A DNA stretch of 64,000 bases from positions 434,001-498,000 of the forward strand of contig NZ_JACHBD010000002.1 in the NCBI RefSeq assembly GCF_014200175.1, in the 5' to 3' direction. Source of the stretch: Rhizobium lentis. Its GTDB lineage: Bacteria; Pseudomonadota; Alphaproteobacteria; Rhizobiales; Rhizobiaceae. The notes under the pieces are model-generated. The model was not told where the DNA came from. It saw only the letters and a program-made list of their open reading frames with translations, and searched no databases. This document shows, piece by piece, positions 56,518 through 64,000 of the stretch. Each line of letters starts with the position of its first letter. The first letter of the stretch is position 1. The translations under genes were made by a program, and so were the position numbers.

Positions 56518-57927
56518 ATGGCGGAACGGAAGATATTCGCAGGCCCGAAATTGCGGCGCATCCGCAATGCGCTGGCGCTGACGCAGACCGCCATGGCCGA
56601 GGCGCTCGAAATATCGCCCTCTTACCTGAACCTGATCGAGCGCAACCAGCGGCCATTGACGGTGCAGCTGCTCTTAAAGCTGGCGGCCGTCTACAGGGTC
56701 GATCTGGAGGAATTGCGCGGTCAAACCGGCGGCAGCCTCGGCCAGCTCAAGGAGGTCTTTGCCGATCCGCTGCTTGCAGGCGAATTGCCCGGCGACCAGG
56801 AACTGGTGGAAGTGGCCGAGGCCGCACCCAATGCCGCGGCCGGCATGATCAAGCTCTATCGCGCCTATCGTGAACAGGCCGCCCGGCTGTCGGACCTGAC
56901 GGCGCTAATGGCGGCCGAAGGGCACGCACCCGTCGCCGTCGGCCGGTTGCCGCTCGACGAGCTGCGCGAGACGCTGGAGCGCAGATCGGCCTATTTCGGA
57001 CGGATCGAGACGGCGGCGGAAACCTTTGCCGCGACGCTTCCCGGCGGCGCCGAGCTTGCCGCCGGGCTGAAGGACTGGCTGCGCGCCGAGCGCGGCATTG
57101 CGGTGCGCGTCCTGCCGGTGCATGTCATGCCGGATCTGCGCCGCCGTTTCGACCGGCATTCGATGCGGCTTTTCATTTCCGAGCGCCTGTCGCCGGCCGA
57201 CCGTACGCATGAGATCGCTGTCGAGGCGGCCAACCTCGCTTTGCTGCCGGCCATCAATGCCGAGCTCGAGGATCTCGCGCTCTCCTCCGCCGAGGCGCGC
57301 CGCATTGCTCGCTTCGAGCTGGCCCGCATCGCGGCCCTGGCGCTCGCCATGCCCTATGAGGCCTTCCTGGCGGCGGCCAAGACGACGCGCTACGACATCG
57401 ACATTCTGCGCGCCCGCTTCGGCGTCTCATTTGGCCATGCCGCGACGCGTCTGGCCATGCTGCAGCGGCCGGGGGCGGCAGCCATCCCCTTCTTCATGAT
57501 GGAGATCGATGCCGCCGGCCACCGGCTGCGACGAGGCGGCGCCCAGGGTTTTCCGCAGGCCCGTTTCGGCGGCGGCTGTCCGAAGCTCAATATCCACGCC
57601 GCCTTCCTGCAGCCGGGCCAGATTCTTGCCGAGACGGTGGTCATGCCGGATGGAGCATCCTTCCTGACGGTCGCCCGCACGCTGGAGGGGCCGAGCGTCG
57701 AATTCGGCGAAAGGATCAGGCGCACGGCGATCCTGATCGGCTGCGATGCCGCCCTTGCAGACGGCTTGGTCTACGGGCAGATGACGGCGGTCGATCCGGT
57801 CGCGATCGGCCCGGCCTGTCGCCTTTGCGAGCGGCGCGGCTGCCTTTCCCGCGCCGAGCCGCCGGTGACGAGACCGCTTGGGCTCGACGAGATGGTGGCA
57901 GGCCTCAGCGCCTTCGACTTCCAGTGA
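56518..57927 (+). CDS. ScfR/RamB-type XRE-family regulator divergent from aceA
   Basis: The 469-residue product starts with an XRE helix-turn-helix (about residues 8-65, LRRIRNALALTQTAMAEALE, SPSYLNLIERNQRPLTVQLL). A long middle follows, with an M78-like segment, and then a C-terminal domain with a Cys cluster (ACRLCERRGCLSRAEPP). This is the architecture of short-chain fatty acyl regulators (ScfR, DUF2083) such as PrpR/RamB/MccR, which control glyoxylate or propionate pathways. I chose the ATG at 56518, with AAGGG upstream, over a GTG at 56512. Its divergence from aceA makes aceA the likely target. Confidence 0.85.
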   Translation: MAERKIFAGPKLRRIRNALALTQTAMAEALEISPSYLNLIERNQRPLTVQLLLKLAAVYRVDLEELRGQTGGSLGQLKEVFADPLLAGELPGDQELVEVAEAAPNAAAGMIKLYRAYREQAARLSDLTALMAAEGHAPVAVGRLPLDELRETLERRSAYFGRIETAAETFAATLPGGAELAAGLKDWLRAERGIAVRVLPVHVMPDLRRRFDRHSMRLFISERLSPADRTHEIAVEAANLALLPAINAELEDLALSSAEARRIARFELARIAALALAMPYEAFLAAAKTTRYDIDILRARFGVSFGHAATRLAMLQRPGAAAIPFFMMEIDAAGHRLRRGGAQGFPQARFGGGCPKLNIHAAFLQPGQILAETVVMPDGASFLTVARTLEGPSVEFGERIRRTAILIGCDAALADGLVYGQMTAVDPVAIGPACRLCERRGCLSRAEPPVTRPLGLDEMVAGLSAFDFQ

Positions 57928-58051
57928 TTGTGAAATCGTTGAGGGCGCAGTTTTTGCGCTTGTGGGCTTGGAAATTCCTTCTTAGTCTGCGGCCAAACCA
58001 GAGGGAAAAGACGTCCGGGGATGCGGACGCTTTGAACAAACAGGAGAAGTC

Positions 58052-59149
58052 ATGAGGTCAACCATCGCAAGTGTGACGGCCGCCGCCATCGCCGCGCTTT
58101 TTGCCGCCGCTCCGGCCTTTGCCCAGGAGCGTGTCGTCAACGTCTACAACTGGTCAGATTATATCGACGACAGCATCCTGACCGACTTCACCAAGGAAAC
58201 CGGCATCAAGGTCGTCTACGACACATTCGATTCGAACGAGACGGTAGAAACCAAGCTGCTTGCCGGCGGCACCGGCTATGACGTGGTCGTTCCCACCGCC
58301 GACTTCCTGCAACGCCAGATCCAGGCCGGCGTCTTCCAGAAGCTCGACAAGTCGAAGCTGCCGAACCTTTCCAACATGTGGGACGTGATCCAGCAGCGCA
58401 CCGCTGCATACGATCCGGGCAATGAATATGCCGTCGATTACATGTGGGGAACCGACGGCATCGGCTACAATGTCAAAAAGGTGGCTGAAATCCTGGGTCC
58501 CGATGCCAAACCCGGCCTCGAAGTGATCTTCGATCCAAAGGTCGCCCAAAAGTTCAAGGACTGCGGCATCTACGTGCTCGACACGCCGAAGGACGTCATG
58601 ACCACGGCGCTGCGCTATCTCGGCCTCGATCCGAACTCGACCAAGGCCGAGGATTTCAAGAAGGTCGAGGAATTGCTGACGGCGGTCCGCCCCTATATCC
58701 GCAAGTTCCATTCGTCCGAATATATCAACGCCCTTGCCAACGGCGATATCTGCATCGCCTTCGGCTATTCCGGCGACATGCTGCAGGCCCGCGACCGCGC
58801 GGCCGAAGCCAAGAACGGCGTCGAGGTCAACTACTCGATCCCCGTACAGGGCGCCCAGATGTGGTTCGACATGATGGCGATCCCCGCCGATGCCAAGCAT
58901 GTGGCCGAAGCGCATGAGTTCCTGAACTACATGATGAAGCCCGAGGTCATCGCCAAGGCGAGCGATCACACCTTCTATGCCAACGGCAACAAGGCTTCGC
59001 AGCAGTTCGTCAGCAAGGACGTGCTGAACGATCCGGCGGTCTATCCGACCGAAGAGGTGATGAAGAACCTGTTCACCGTCAAGCCGTGGGACCCGAAGAC
59101 CCAGCGCACGGCGACGCGGATCTGGACGAAGGTCGTCACCGGCCAGTAA
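58052..59149 (+). CDS. potF: polyamine ABC transporter substrate-binding protein PotF
   Basis: PotF binds putrescine or related amines in the periplasm. The 365-residue product has a signal peptide ending near residue 24 (A-F-A). The family block VVNVYNWSDYIDDSILTDFT is followed by YDVVVPTADFLQRQIQAGVF and YMWGTDGIGYNVKKV, typical of PotD/PotF. GGAG lies 7 bases before the ATG. It heads the potFGHI set, but a terminator and a RIME-like repeat divide it from potG. The putrescine rather than spermidine preference is assumed from the PotF-like block and is not certain. Confidence 0.88.
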   Translation: MRSTIASVTAAAIAALFAAAPAFAQERVVNVYNWSDYIDDSILTDFTKETGIKVVYDTFDSNETVETKLLAGGTGYDVVVPTADFLQRQIQAGVFQKLDKSKLPNLSNMWDVIQQRTAAYDPGNEYAVDYMWGTDGIGYNVKKVAEILGPDAKPGLEVIFDPKVAQKFKDCGIYVLDTPKDVMTTALRYLGLDPNSTKAEDFKKVEELLTAVRPYIRKFHSSEYINALANGDICIAFGYSGDMLQARDRAAEAKNGVEVNYSIPVQGAQMWFDMMAIPADAKHVAEAHEFLNYMMKPEVIAKASDHTFYANGNKASQQFVSKDVLNDPAVYPTEEVMKNLFTVKPWDPKTQRTATRIWTKVVTGQ

Positions 59150-59159
59150 GTCAATGCCA

Positions 59160-59186
59160 GGCCCGGACGGCAACGTCCGGGCCTTT
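59160..59186 (+). terminator. intrinsic terminator after potF
   Basis: A perfect 10-bp stem (GGCCCGGACG at 59160-59169 with its complement at 59174-59183) with a GCAA loop is followed by TTT. It likely reduces transcription into potG. Confidence 0.8.
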
Positions 59187-59198
59187 CAATTGCGGCCT

Positions 59199-59312
59199 AG
59201 AACAGGATGATTTTAGGCCGGTCGGCCTAAAATCTGAATCCTGTTCCAGATTGAAGAGTTAGAGCATGATGTTCGTCCGAAAACCGCTCACACTTTTCGG
59301 CATCATGCTCTA
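59199..59312. repeat. RIME-like two-palindrome intergenic element, copy 2
   Basis: This 114-base element has the same two palindromes as copy 1 at 26484-26590. The left one is AGAACAGGAT to ATCCTGTTC with an inner TTTTAGGCCG/CGGCCTAAAA, and the right one is TAGAGCATGATG to CATCATGCTCTA with CCGAAAA/TTTTCGG. It lies between potF and potG. Confidence 0.85.
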
Positions 59313-59353
59313 GGTGGAGGCCGGCCCAATACGCATATTTTTCGGGGAATAAT

Positions 59354-60496
59354 ATGAAATCCTTAGGCAATATCCGCCGCGCTTTCGCGCCTTGGACCGA
59401 TCCGTCCGCAAAACCGTTCATTGCCTTCAAGAACGTCACCAAGCGCTTCGGTGATTTTACCGCTGTCAACGACCTGTCGTTGAACATCTATCACCGCGAG
59501 TTCTTCGCGCTGCTCGGCGCGTCCGGCTGCGGCAAGTCGACGCTCCTGCGCATGCTCGCCGGCTTCGAGCAGCCGACATCCGGCGAAATCGTTCTCGATG
59601 GCACCGATCTCGCCGGCACGCCGCCCTACCGGCGGCCGGTCAATATGATGTTCCAGTCCTACGCGCTTTTCCCGCACATGACCGTCGAGAAGAACATCGC
59701 CTTCGGCCTGAAGCAGGACGGCATGCCGAAGGACGAAATGGCCGAGCGCGTTGCGCAGATGCTGAAGCTCGTCAAGCTGGAGCAGTTTGCGTCGCGCAAG
59801 CCGAACCAGCTCTCCGGCGGCCAGCGTCAGCGCGTGGCGCTCGCCCGGTCGCTCGCCAAGCGCCCGAAAGTGCTGCTGCTCGACGAACCCCTCGGCGCGC
59901 TCGACAAGAAGCTGCGCGAGGAAACCCAGTTCGAGCTGATGGACCTGCAGCAAAGCCTCGGCCTCACCTTCGTCGTCGTCACCCACGACCAGGAAGAGGC
60001 GATGACCATGGCGGACCGTATTGCCGTCATGAGCCACGGCAAGGTCGTGCAGGTGGCGACGCCGGCCGAAATCTACGAGGCGCCGAATTCCCGCTTCGTG
60101 GCGGATTTCATCGGCGACGTGAACATCTTCGACGGCAAGGTGACGACATCGGGGAGCGGCGCAACCGAGATCGCCGTCGACAGCGGTTTCACCATCCGTA
60201 TCGCTGCCGCAGGTGCCCCGGCGATCGGCAGCACGGCCGGTTTTGCCATCCGCCCCGAGAAGATCCGCGTCAGCCGCGCGGCGCCCGCGAACGCGTCGGT
60301 CAACGCGGCCAGGGGCGAGATCTGGGATATCGGCTATCTCGGCGACATGACCGTCTTCCACATCAAGCTACCGAGCGGCAAATTTGTCAGAGCCTCTTTC
60401 CTCAACGCGCAGCGCTCCGTCGAAGACCCCTTCACCTATGATCAGGACGTCTGGGTCTCCTTCGATGAAGACGGCGGCGTGCTGCTGAAGGATTGA
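59354..60496 (+). CDS. potG: polyamine ABC transporter ATPase PotG
   Basis: PotG drives the polyamine transporter. The 380-residue product has Walker A GASGCGKST at about residues 55-63, signature LSGGQRQRV, Walker B LLLDEPLGALD, and the switch region VTHDQEEAMTMADRI. The C-terminal TOBE domain contains GFAIRPEKIRVSR. An N-terminal extension of about 20 residues is typical of PotG. GGGGAA lies upstream of the ATG. potH follows after 4 bases. Confidence 0.93.
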   Translation: MKSLGNIRRAFAPWTDPSAKPFIAFKNVTKRFGDFTAVNDLSLNIYHREFFALLGASGCGKSTLLRMLAGFEQPTSGEIVLDGTDLAGTPPYRRPVNMMFQSYALFPHMTVEKNIAFGLKQDGMPKDEMAERVAQMLKLVKLEQFASRKPNQLSGGQRQRVALARSLAKRPKVLLLDEPLGALDKKLREETQFELMDLQQSLGLTFVVVTHDQEEAMTMADRIAVMSHGKVVQVATPAEIYEAPNSRFVADFIGDVNIFDGKVTTSGSGATEIAVDSGFTIRIAAAGAPAIGSTAGFAIRPEKIRVSRAAPANASVNAARGEIWDIGYLGDMTVFHIKLPSGKFVRASFLNAQRSVEDPFTYDQDVWVSFDEDGGVLLKD

Positions 60497-60500
60497 GATC

Positions 60501-61412
60501 ATGGGAACGCTGGCATCACCCTTCTATAACCGCCTCGTCATCGTCATTCCCTACGCCTGGCTGCTGCTCTTCTTTCTGGCGCCGTTCTTCATCGTCTTCC
60601 GCATCTCGCTGTCAACGACGGCGATCGCCATACCGCCCTATGAGCCGGTCTTCTCCTTTGCCGACGGCTGGGGCGGTTTCTGGAGCAAGGTCGCGACCTT
60701 CTCCCTCGACAATTACGGCTATCTCACCGACGACCCACTCTACTTCAACGCCTATCTGTCGAGCGTGATCATCGCGGCGGTCTCGACATTCCTGATGCTG
60801 CTGATCGCCTATCCGATCGCCTACGGCATGGCGCAGGCGCCGCGCACGATCCGCCCGACGCTGCTGATGCTCGTCATCCTGCCATTCTGGACGAGCTTCC
60901 TGATCCGCGTCTATGCCTGGATTGCCATTCTGAAGCCGGAAGGCCTGCTGAACCAACTCCTCCTGTCGCTGCATTTGATCGACACGCCGCTGATCATTCT
61001 CAACACACCCACGGCCGTCTATATCGGTATCGTCTATTCCTACCTGCCCTTCATGGTGCTGCCGCTCTACTCGGCGCTCGAAAAGATGGACGGCACGCTG
61101 ATCGAGGCGGCCCAGGATCTCGGCTGCACGCCAATCCGGGCCTTCTGGCGCGTCACTTTCCCGCTGTCGATCCCCGGTGTGGTGGCCGGCTGCATGCTGG
61201 TCTTCATCCCCGCCGTCGGCGAGTTCGTCATCCCCGATCTTCTCGGCGGGTCGCAGACGCTGATGATCGGCAAGACGCTCTGGAACGAGTTCAATGCCAA
61301 TCGCGACTGGCCGGTCTCCTCGGCGGTCGCAACCATCCTGCTCATGATCCTGGTGATCCCGATCGTCTTCTTTCAGAATGCACAGGCCAAGGCCGAAGAG
61401 CGGGGGAGATAG
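60501..61412 (+). CDS. potH: polyamine ABC transporter permease PotH
   Basis: PotH is a permease subunit. The 303-residue product has about six membrane helices, with PYAWLLLFFLAPFFIVFRIS near the N-terminus and the EAA motif LIEAAQDLGCTPIRAFWRV for contact with PotG. FIPAVGEFVIPDLLGGSQT is characteristic of PotB/PotH. It is separated from potI by 3 bases. Confidence 0.93.
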   Translation: MGTLASPFYNRLVIVIPYAWLLLFFLAPFFIVFRISLSTTAIAIPPYEPVFSFADGWGGFWSKVATFSLDNYGYLTDDPLYFNAYLSSVIIAAVSTFLMLLIAYPIAYGMAQAPRTIRPTLLMLVILPFWTSFLIRVYAWIAILKPEGLLNQLLLSLHLIDTPLIILNTPTAVYIGIVYSYLPFMVLPLYSALEKMDGTLIEAAQDLGCTPIRAFWRVTFPLSIPGVVAGCMLVFIPAVGEFVIPDLLGGSQTLMIGKTLWNEFNANRDWPVSSAVATILLMILVIPIVFFQNAQAKAEERGR

Positions 61413-61415
61413 ACC

Positions 61416-62231
61416 ATGCTGCGATGGACCCGTTTCAACGTCATCTCCGTCGTGCTCGGCTTTGCCTTCCTCTATCTGCCGATCGTGCTGCTGGTGATCT
61501 TTTCCTTCAACGAGTCGAAGCTCGTTACCGTCTGGGGCGGCTTCTCGACCAAATGGTACGTCTCGCTGCTGTCGAACCAGTCCCTGCTAGACGCCGCCTG
61601 GGTGACGATCCGTGTCGGTCTGCTGTCGGCCACCTTCGCCACCGTGCTCGGCACGATGGCGGCGCTGACGCTGGTGCGTTACACCCGCTTTCGCGGCCGC
61701 ATGCTTTTCTCGGGCATGGTCTATGCGCCGCTCGTCATGCCCGAGGTCATCACCGGCCTGTCGCTGCTGCTGCTTTTCGTGGCGATCGGCTTCGACCGCG
61801 GCTTCTGGACGATCACGCTGGCGCATACGACGCTGACCATGTGCTTTGTCGCCGTCGTCGTGCAGTCACGGCTTCTAAGCTTCGATCAGTCGATCGAGGA
61901 AGCGGCGCAGGATCTGGGGGCGCCGCCGGTGCGCACCTTCTTCGAAATCACCCTGCCGATCATCTCGCCGGCAGTGTTTTCGGGTTGGATCCTGGCGTTC
62001 ACCCTGTCGCTGGATGACCTCGTGATCGCAAGCTTCACCTCCGGCCCGGGCGCAACCACGCTGCCGATGAAGATATACAGTCAAGTTCGTTTGGGGGTGA
62101 CGCCGGAGATCAATGCCGTCTGCACCATTCTGATCGCCGTCGTCGCGGTCGGCGTCGTCTGCGCCTCGATCATCACCAAGCGCCGCGAAATCCAGCGTGA
62201 TCGAGACGAGCGCGCGGCCGCCGGGGCCTGA
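61416..62231 (+). CDS. potI: polyamine ABC transporter permease PotI
   Basis: PotI is the second permease. The 271-residue product has six membrane helices, the start LGFAFLYLPIVLLVIFSFNE, the EAA motif IEEAAQDLGAPPVRTFFEI, and LSLDDLVIASFTSGPGATTL, which is typical of PotC/PotI. GGGGGAGA lies upstream of the ATG. The stop codon is 1 base from the end of the convergent AsmA-family gene. Confidence 0.93.
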   Translation: MLRWTRFNVISVVLGFAFLYLPIVLLVIFSFNESKLVTVWGGFSTKWYVSLLSNQSLLDAAWVTIRVGLLSATFATVLGTMAALTLVRYTRFRGRMLFSGMVYAPLVMPEVITGLSLLLLFVAIGFDRGFWTITLAHTTLTMCFVAVVVQSRLLSFDQSIEEAAQDLGAPPVRTFFEITLPIISPAVFSGWILAFTLSLDDLVIASFTSGPGATTLPMKIYSQVRLGVTPEINAVCTILIAVVAVGVVCASIITKRREIQRDRDERAAAGA

Positions 62232-62232
62232 T

Positions 62233-64000
62233 TTACTGCGCGTGAGGCGTATTGCCGAACAGCGGAACCGGCGAAATGACCGGATTTGGCCATGAGCCGC
62301 CGATGAAGAACGGCAGAAGCGGCAGCTCGGCCGCCTTGGCCGGATCGGTTGCCTCCAGCGAGCCTGAAAGCGCCAGCCCGTTCGACTGGTAGGTGACGAC
62401 GCCGGAAAGTGTCAGTGTCTGTGCAGGTCCGGCGATATGGGCGTCGTGGATCTCGGCCGAACCATTGGCGAAATCGGCCTGAAGATCCAGCCGGCTGAAG
62501 GCGAAGGCGCCGTTCGCCGCCGCGCTCAGCGGAAAGAACGGCTTTTCGGCGGCCTGGGTCCGCAGCGCTGCGGCGTCGATGCCGGGGATTGTGCCCTCTT
62601 TCGTCCAGAAGTGCAGCCTGCCGGTGACGTCGGCAAGGCCGGTCGTCCAGATCGCTTTTGGCGACTGCAGGTCGAGATCGAGCGATCCCGTCGCAAGCGG
62701 CAGCGGCCCTTTGAGCTGCAGGCGCTCGGCAAGAGCGGCGAAGTCGGCATCGCGGATCGACAGCTGCAGTTTGCCGCCGCCGTCGAAATCACGCTGCGTC
62801 GCTTCCAGATGCGCGGTCAGCTCGCCGCCTTCGAAGGCGCTGTCGCCGATATCGAATTTCGCCTCGCCGCCAGTCACGATCATGCTGGCGCCGACATCGG
62901 AAAGCTCGAAGAGACCCATCTGCGCGCGCCGCGCCGAAAGCCTGACGTCGATGTCAAGCAGCTGAAGCGGTTCGCGCATGCCTTTGGAGATTTCCTCTGC
63001 CTCGCCGGCGGCGAGCCTGAGCGCAAAGGCATCGAGGAAAGGTTTGAGGTTCATCTGGTCGAAGGCAAGCGTGCCGCCGATCTTCGGCCGTCTGCCGGGC
63101 ACGGTCGAAAGGTCCATCACGCCGGTAGCGCTTGCCTCGTTCAGCGACAGGCTGAGATCGTTGAAGCGCAGCCCGCTGCCCGACGACATGATGTCGGATT
63201 CCAGCGATGCGCTCTTCAGCGTCCCGATGCCGGGGATCGATTTGCCCGACCATGTGAGAAGCGCCGGCACATCGGGAATGCTGGCGGCGATATTACCGGA
63301 AACGGCCGAAAGGCGGGCGATGCTGGCAATTCCCTGGAAACGCGCTGTCAGCAGGTTTGACGTCAGCGATGTCCGCGTCTCGGCGCTCTTGCCGGCAAAG
63401 GCGAGCAGCGGCTGGCGGGAGGCGAAATCGACCTTCAGGTCCTCGCCGTTGATGCGGGCGATGACGACCGCCGAGATCGCGCCTGAGAGCCGCGGCCAGG
63501 CGATGTCGGCCGTGACGCTGTCGAAATAGAAGGTCTTGGCGCTCCCGATGTCGGTGACGGCAAGCGTACCGTCCTCGACGGTCACCGCGCCGATCTCGGC
63601 ATCGAGAGCCGGATCGAGCACCTCGGTTCCGTTTTCATAGCGCACGCCGCTGATCGCACGGGCGAGCAGGCCGGCATAACTCCAGTCGATCAGGCCTTCT
63701 TCGTCACGAGTCAGCGCCAGGTTGGGACGCAGCAGATGGAATTCGTGGAAACTCGTCCGGCCTCTCAGCGCATCGATGAGGCTGAAATCGGCCGACAGGC
63801 TTTCGATGCTGCCGAGCAGCTTGTCGCCGCTTTCGCGCGGCTGGCGGATCGTGACCTCGTTCAGCGTGATGCGTGGCGTCGGCCAGAATTCGAGAACCGG
63901 ATCGCCTTCGATCTCGGCCTGATAGCCCGTCCATTTAGACAGTGCGTCCTCGATGCCGGAGCGCACGAAACCGGTGGTGATGAGATAGGGCGCGGCTACC
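62233..64000 (-). CDS. AsmA-family protein (5' end outside the window)
   Basis: The visible 589 codons of the - strand frame run to the window edge, so the start is missing. A GTG at 63966 is in frame, but the upstream residues V-A-A-P-Y-L-I-T-T-G-F look like the usual segment after the AsmA membrane helix, so the true start is further upstream. Other family marks are GYQAEIEGDPVLEFWPTPRI, LNEVTIRQP, and the C-terminal LPFFIGGSWPNPVISPVP. AsmA-type proteins are inner-membrane anchored and affect outer-membrane assembly or lipid transfer. It converges on potI with one base between. Confidence 0.85.
   Translation of the reverse strand, partial: VAAPYLITTGFVRSGIEDALSKWTGYQAEIEGDPVLEFWPTPRITLNEVTIRQPRESGDKLLGSIESLSADFSLIDALRGRTSFHEFHLLRPNLALTRDEEGLIDWSYAGLLARAISGVRYENGTEVLDPALDAEIGAVTVEDGTLAVTDIGSAKTFYFDSVTADIAWPRLSGAISAVVIARINGEDLKVDFASRQPLLAFAGKSAETRTSLTSNLLTARFQGIASIARLSAVSGNIAASIPDVPALLTWSGKSIPGIGTLKSASLESDIMSSGSGLRFNDLSLSLNEASATGVMDLSTVPGRRPKIGGTLAFDQMNLKPFLDAFALRLAAGEAEEISKGMREPLQLLDIDVRLSARRAQMGLFELSDVGASMIVTGGEAKFDIGDSAFEGGELTAHLEATQRDFDGGGKLQLSIRDADFAALAERLQLKGPLPLATGSLDLDLQSPKAIWTTGLADVTGRLHFWTKEGTIPGIDAAALRTQAAEKPFFPLSAAANGAFAFSRLDLQADFANGSAEIHDAHIAGPAQTLTLSGVVTYQSNGLALSGSLEATDPAKAAELPLLPFFIGGSWPNPVISPVPLFGNTPHAQ

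Overview
The window looks like chromosomal DNA of a Rhizobium species, most likely of the Rhizobium leguminosarum / R. etli group. The inference rests on content: GC-rich alphaproteobacterial coding sequence, the rhizobial motility set motE, motB, motC, motD(fliK) and rem, four tandem flagellin genes, an aglR-aglEFGAK alpha-glucoside locus, a zwf-pgl-edd operon, and two copies of a two-palindrome intergenic element that resembles the rhizobial RIME family. I could not run a database search, so the species is an inference.

Positions 1-27.5 kb form a nearly unbroken flagellar block, all on the + strand except one gene. It runs flgI-motE-flgH-fliL-fliP, a convergent GT41 (SPINDLY/OGT-type) glycosyltransferase on the - strand, four flagellins (flaA, flaB, flaC, flaD), a FliH-like protein, motB-motC-motD(fliK), a small lytic transglycosylase, the regulator rem, flgE-flgK-flgL-flaF-flbT-flgD-fliQ-flhA-fliR, and four poorly described genes. 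Those four are a FliJ-like coiled coil, a FlgJ rod-capping domain, a FlgN-like protein and a membrane-anchored protein. Together they supply export gate, rod, ring, hook and filament parts, the rhizobial motor modulators and the class II regulator. The four flagellin leaders share a conserved element that could be the target of the FlbT/FlaF control encoded about 12-16 kb downstream.

Positions 27.8-31.6 kb hold a WecG/TagA-type glycosyltransferase, a Wzz/GumC-type chain-length protein and folD. Positions 31.6-39.4 kb hold the alpha-glucoside system: the LacI-type repressor aglR faces the aglE-F-G-A-K operon, with two AAAGCGCTTT operators between them. A degenerate PilZ-like protein follows. 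Positions 40.0-44.1 kb hold the Entner-Doudoroff genes zwf-pgl-edd on the - strand, which would process the glucose 6-phosphate derived from glucosides.

Positions 44.2-47.0 kb carry a gamma-glutamylputrescine synthetase/oxidase pair (puuA-puuB type). A potFGHI polyamine transporter at 58.0-62.2 kb belongs to the same theme. Between them lie an HI0933-family flavoprotein, a small unlisted membrane peptide, two paralogous chemoreceptors, a LysR regulator, and isocitrate lyase (aceA) divergent from an ScfR/RamB-type regulator. The aceA-regulator gap contains two TTTGTAAA repeats exactly 10 bp apart. The window ends inside an AsmA-family gene on the - strand whose 5' end lies outside.
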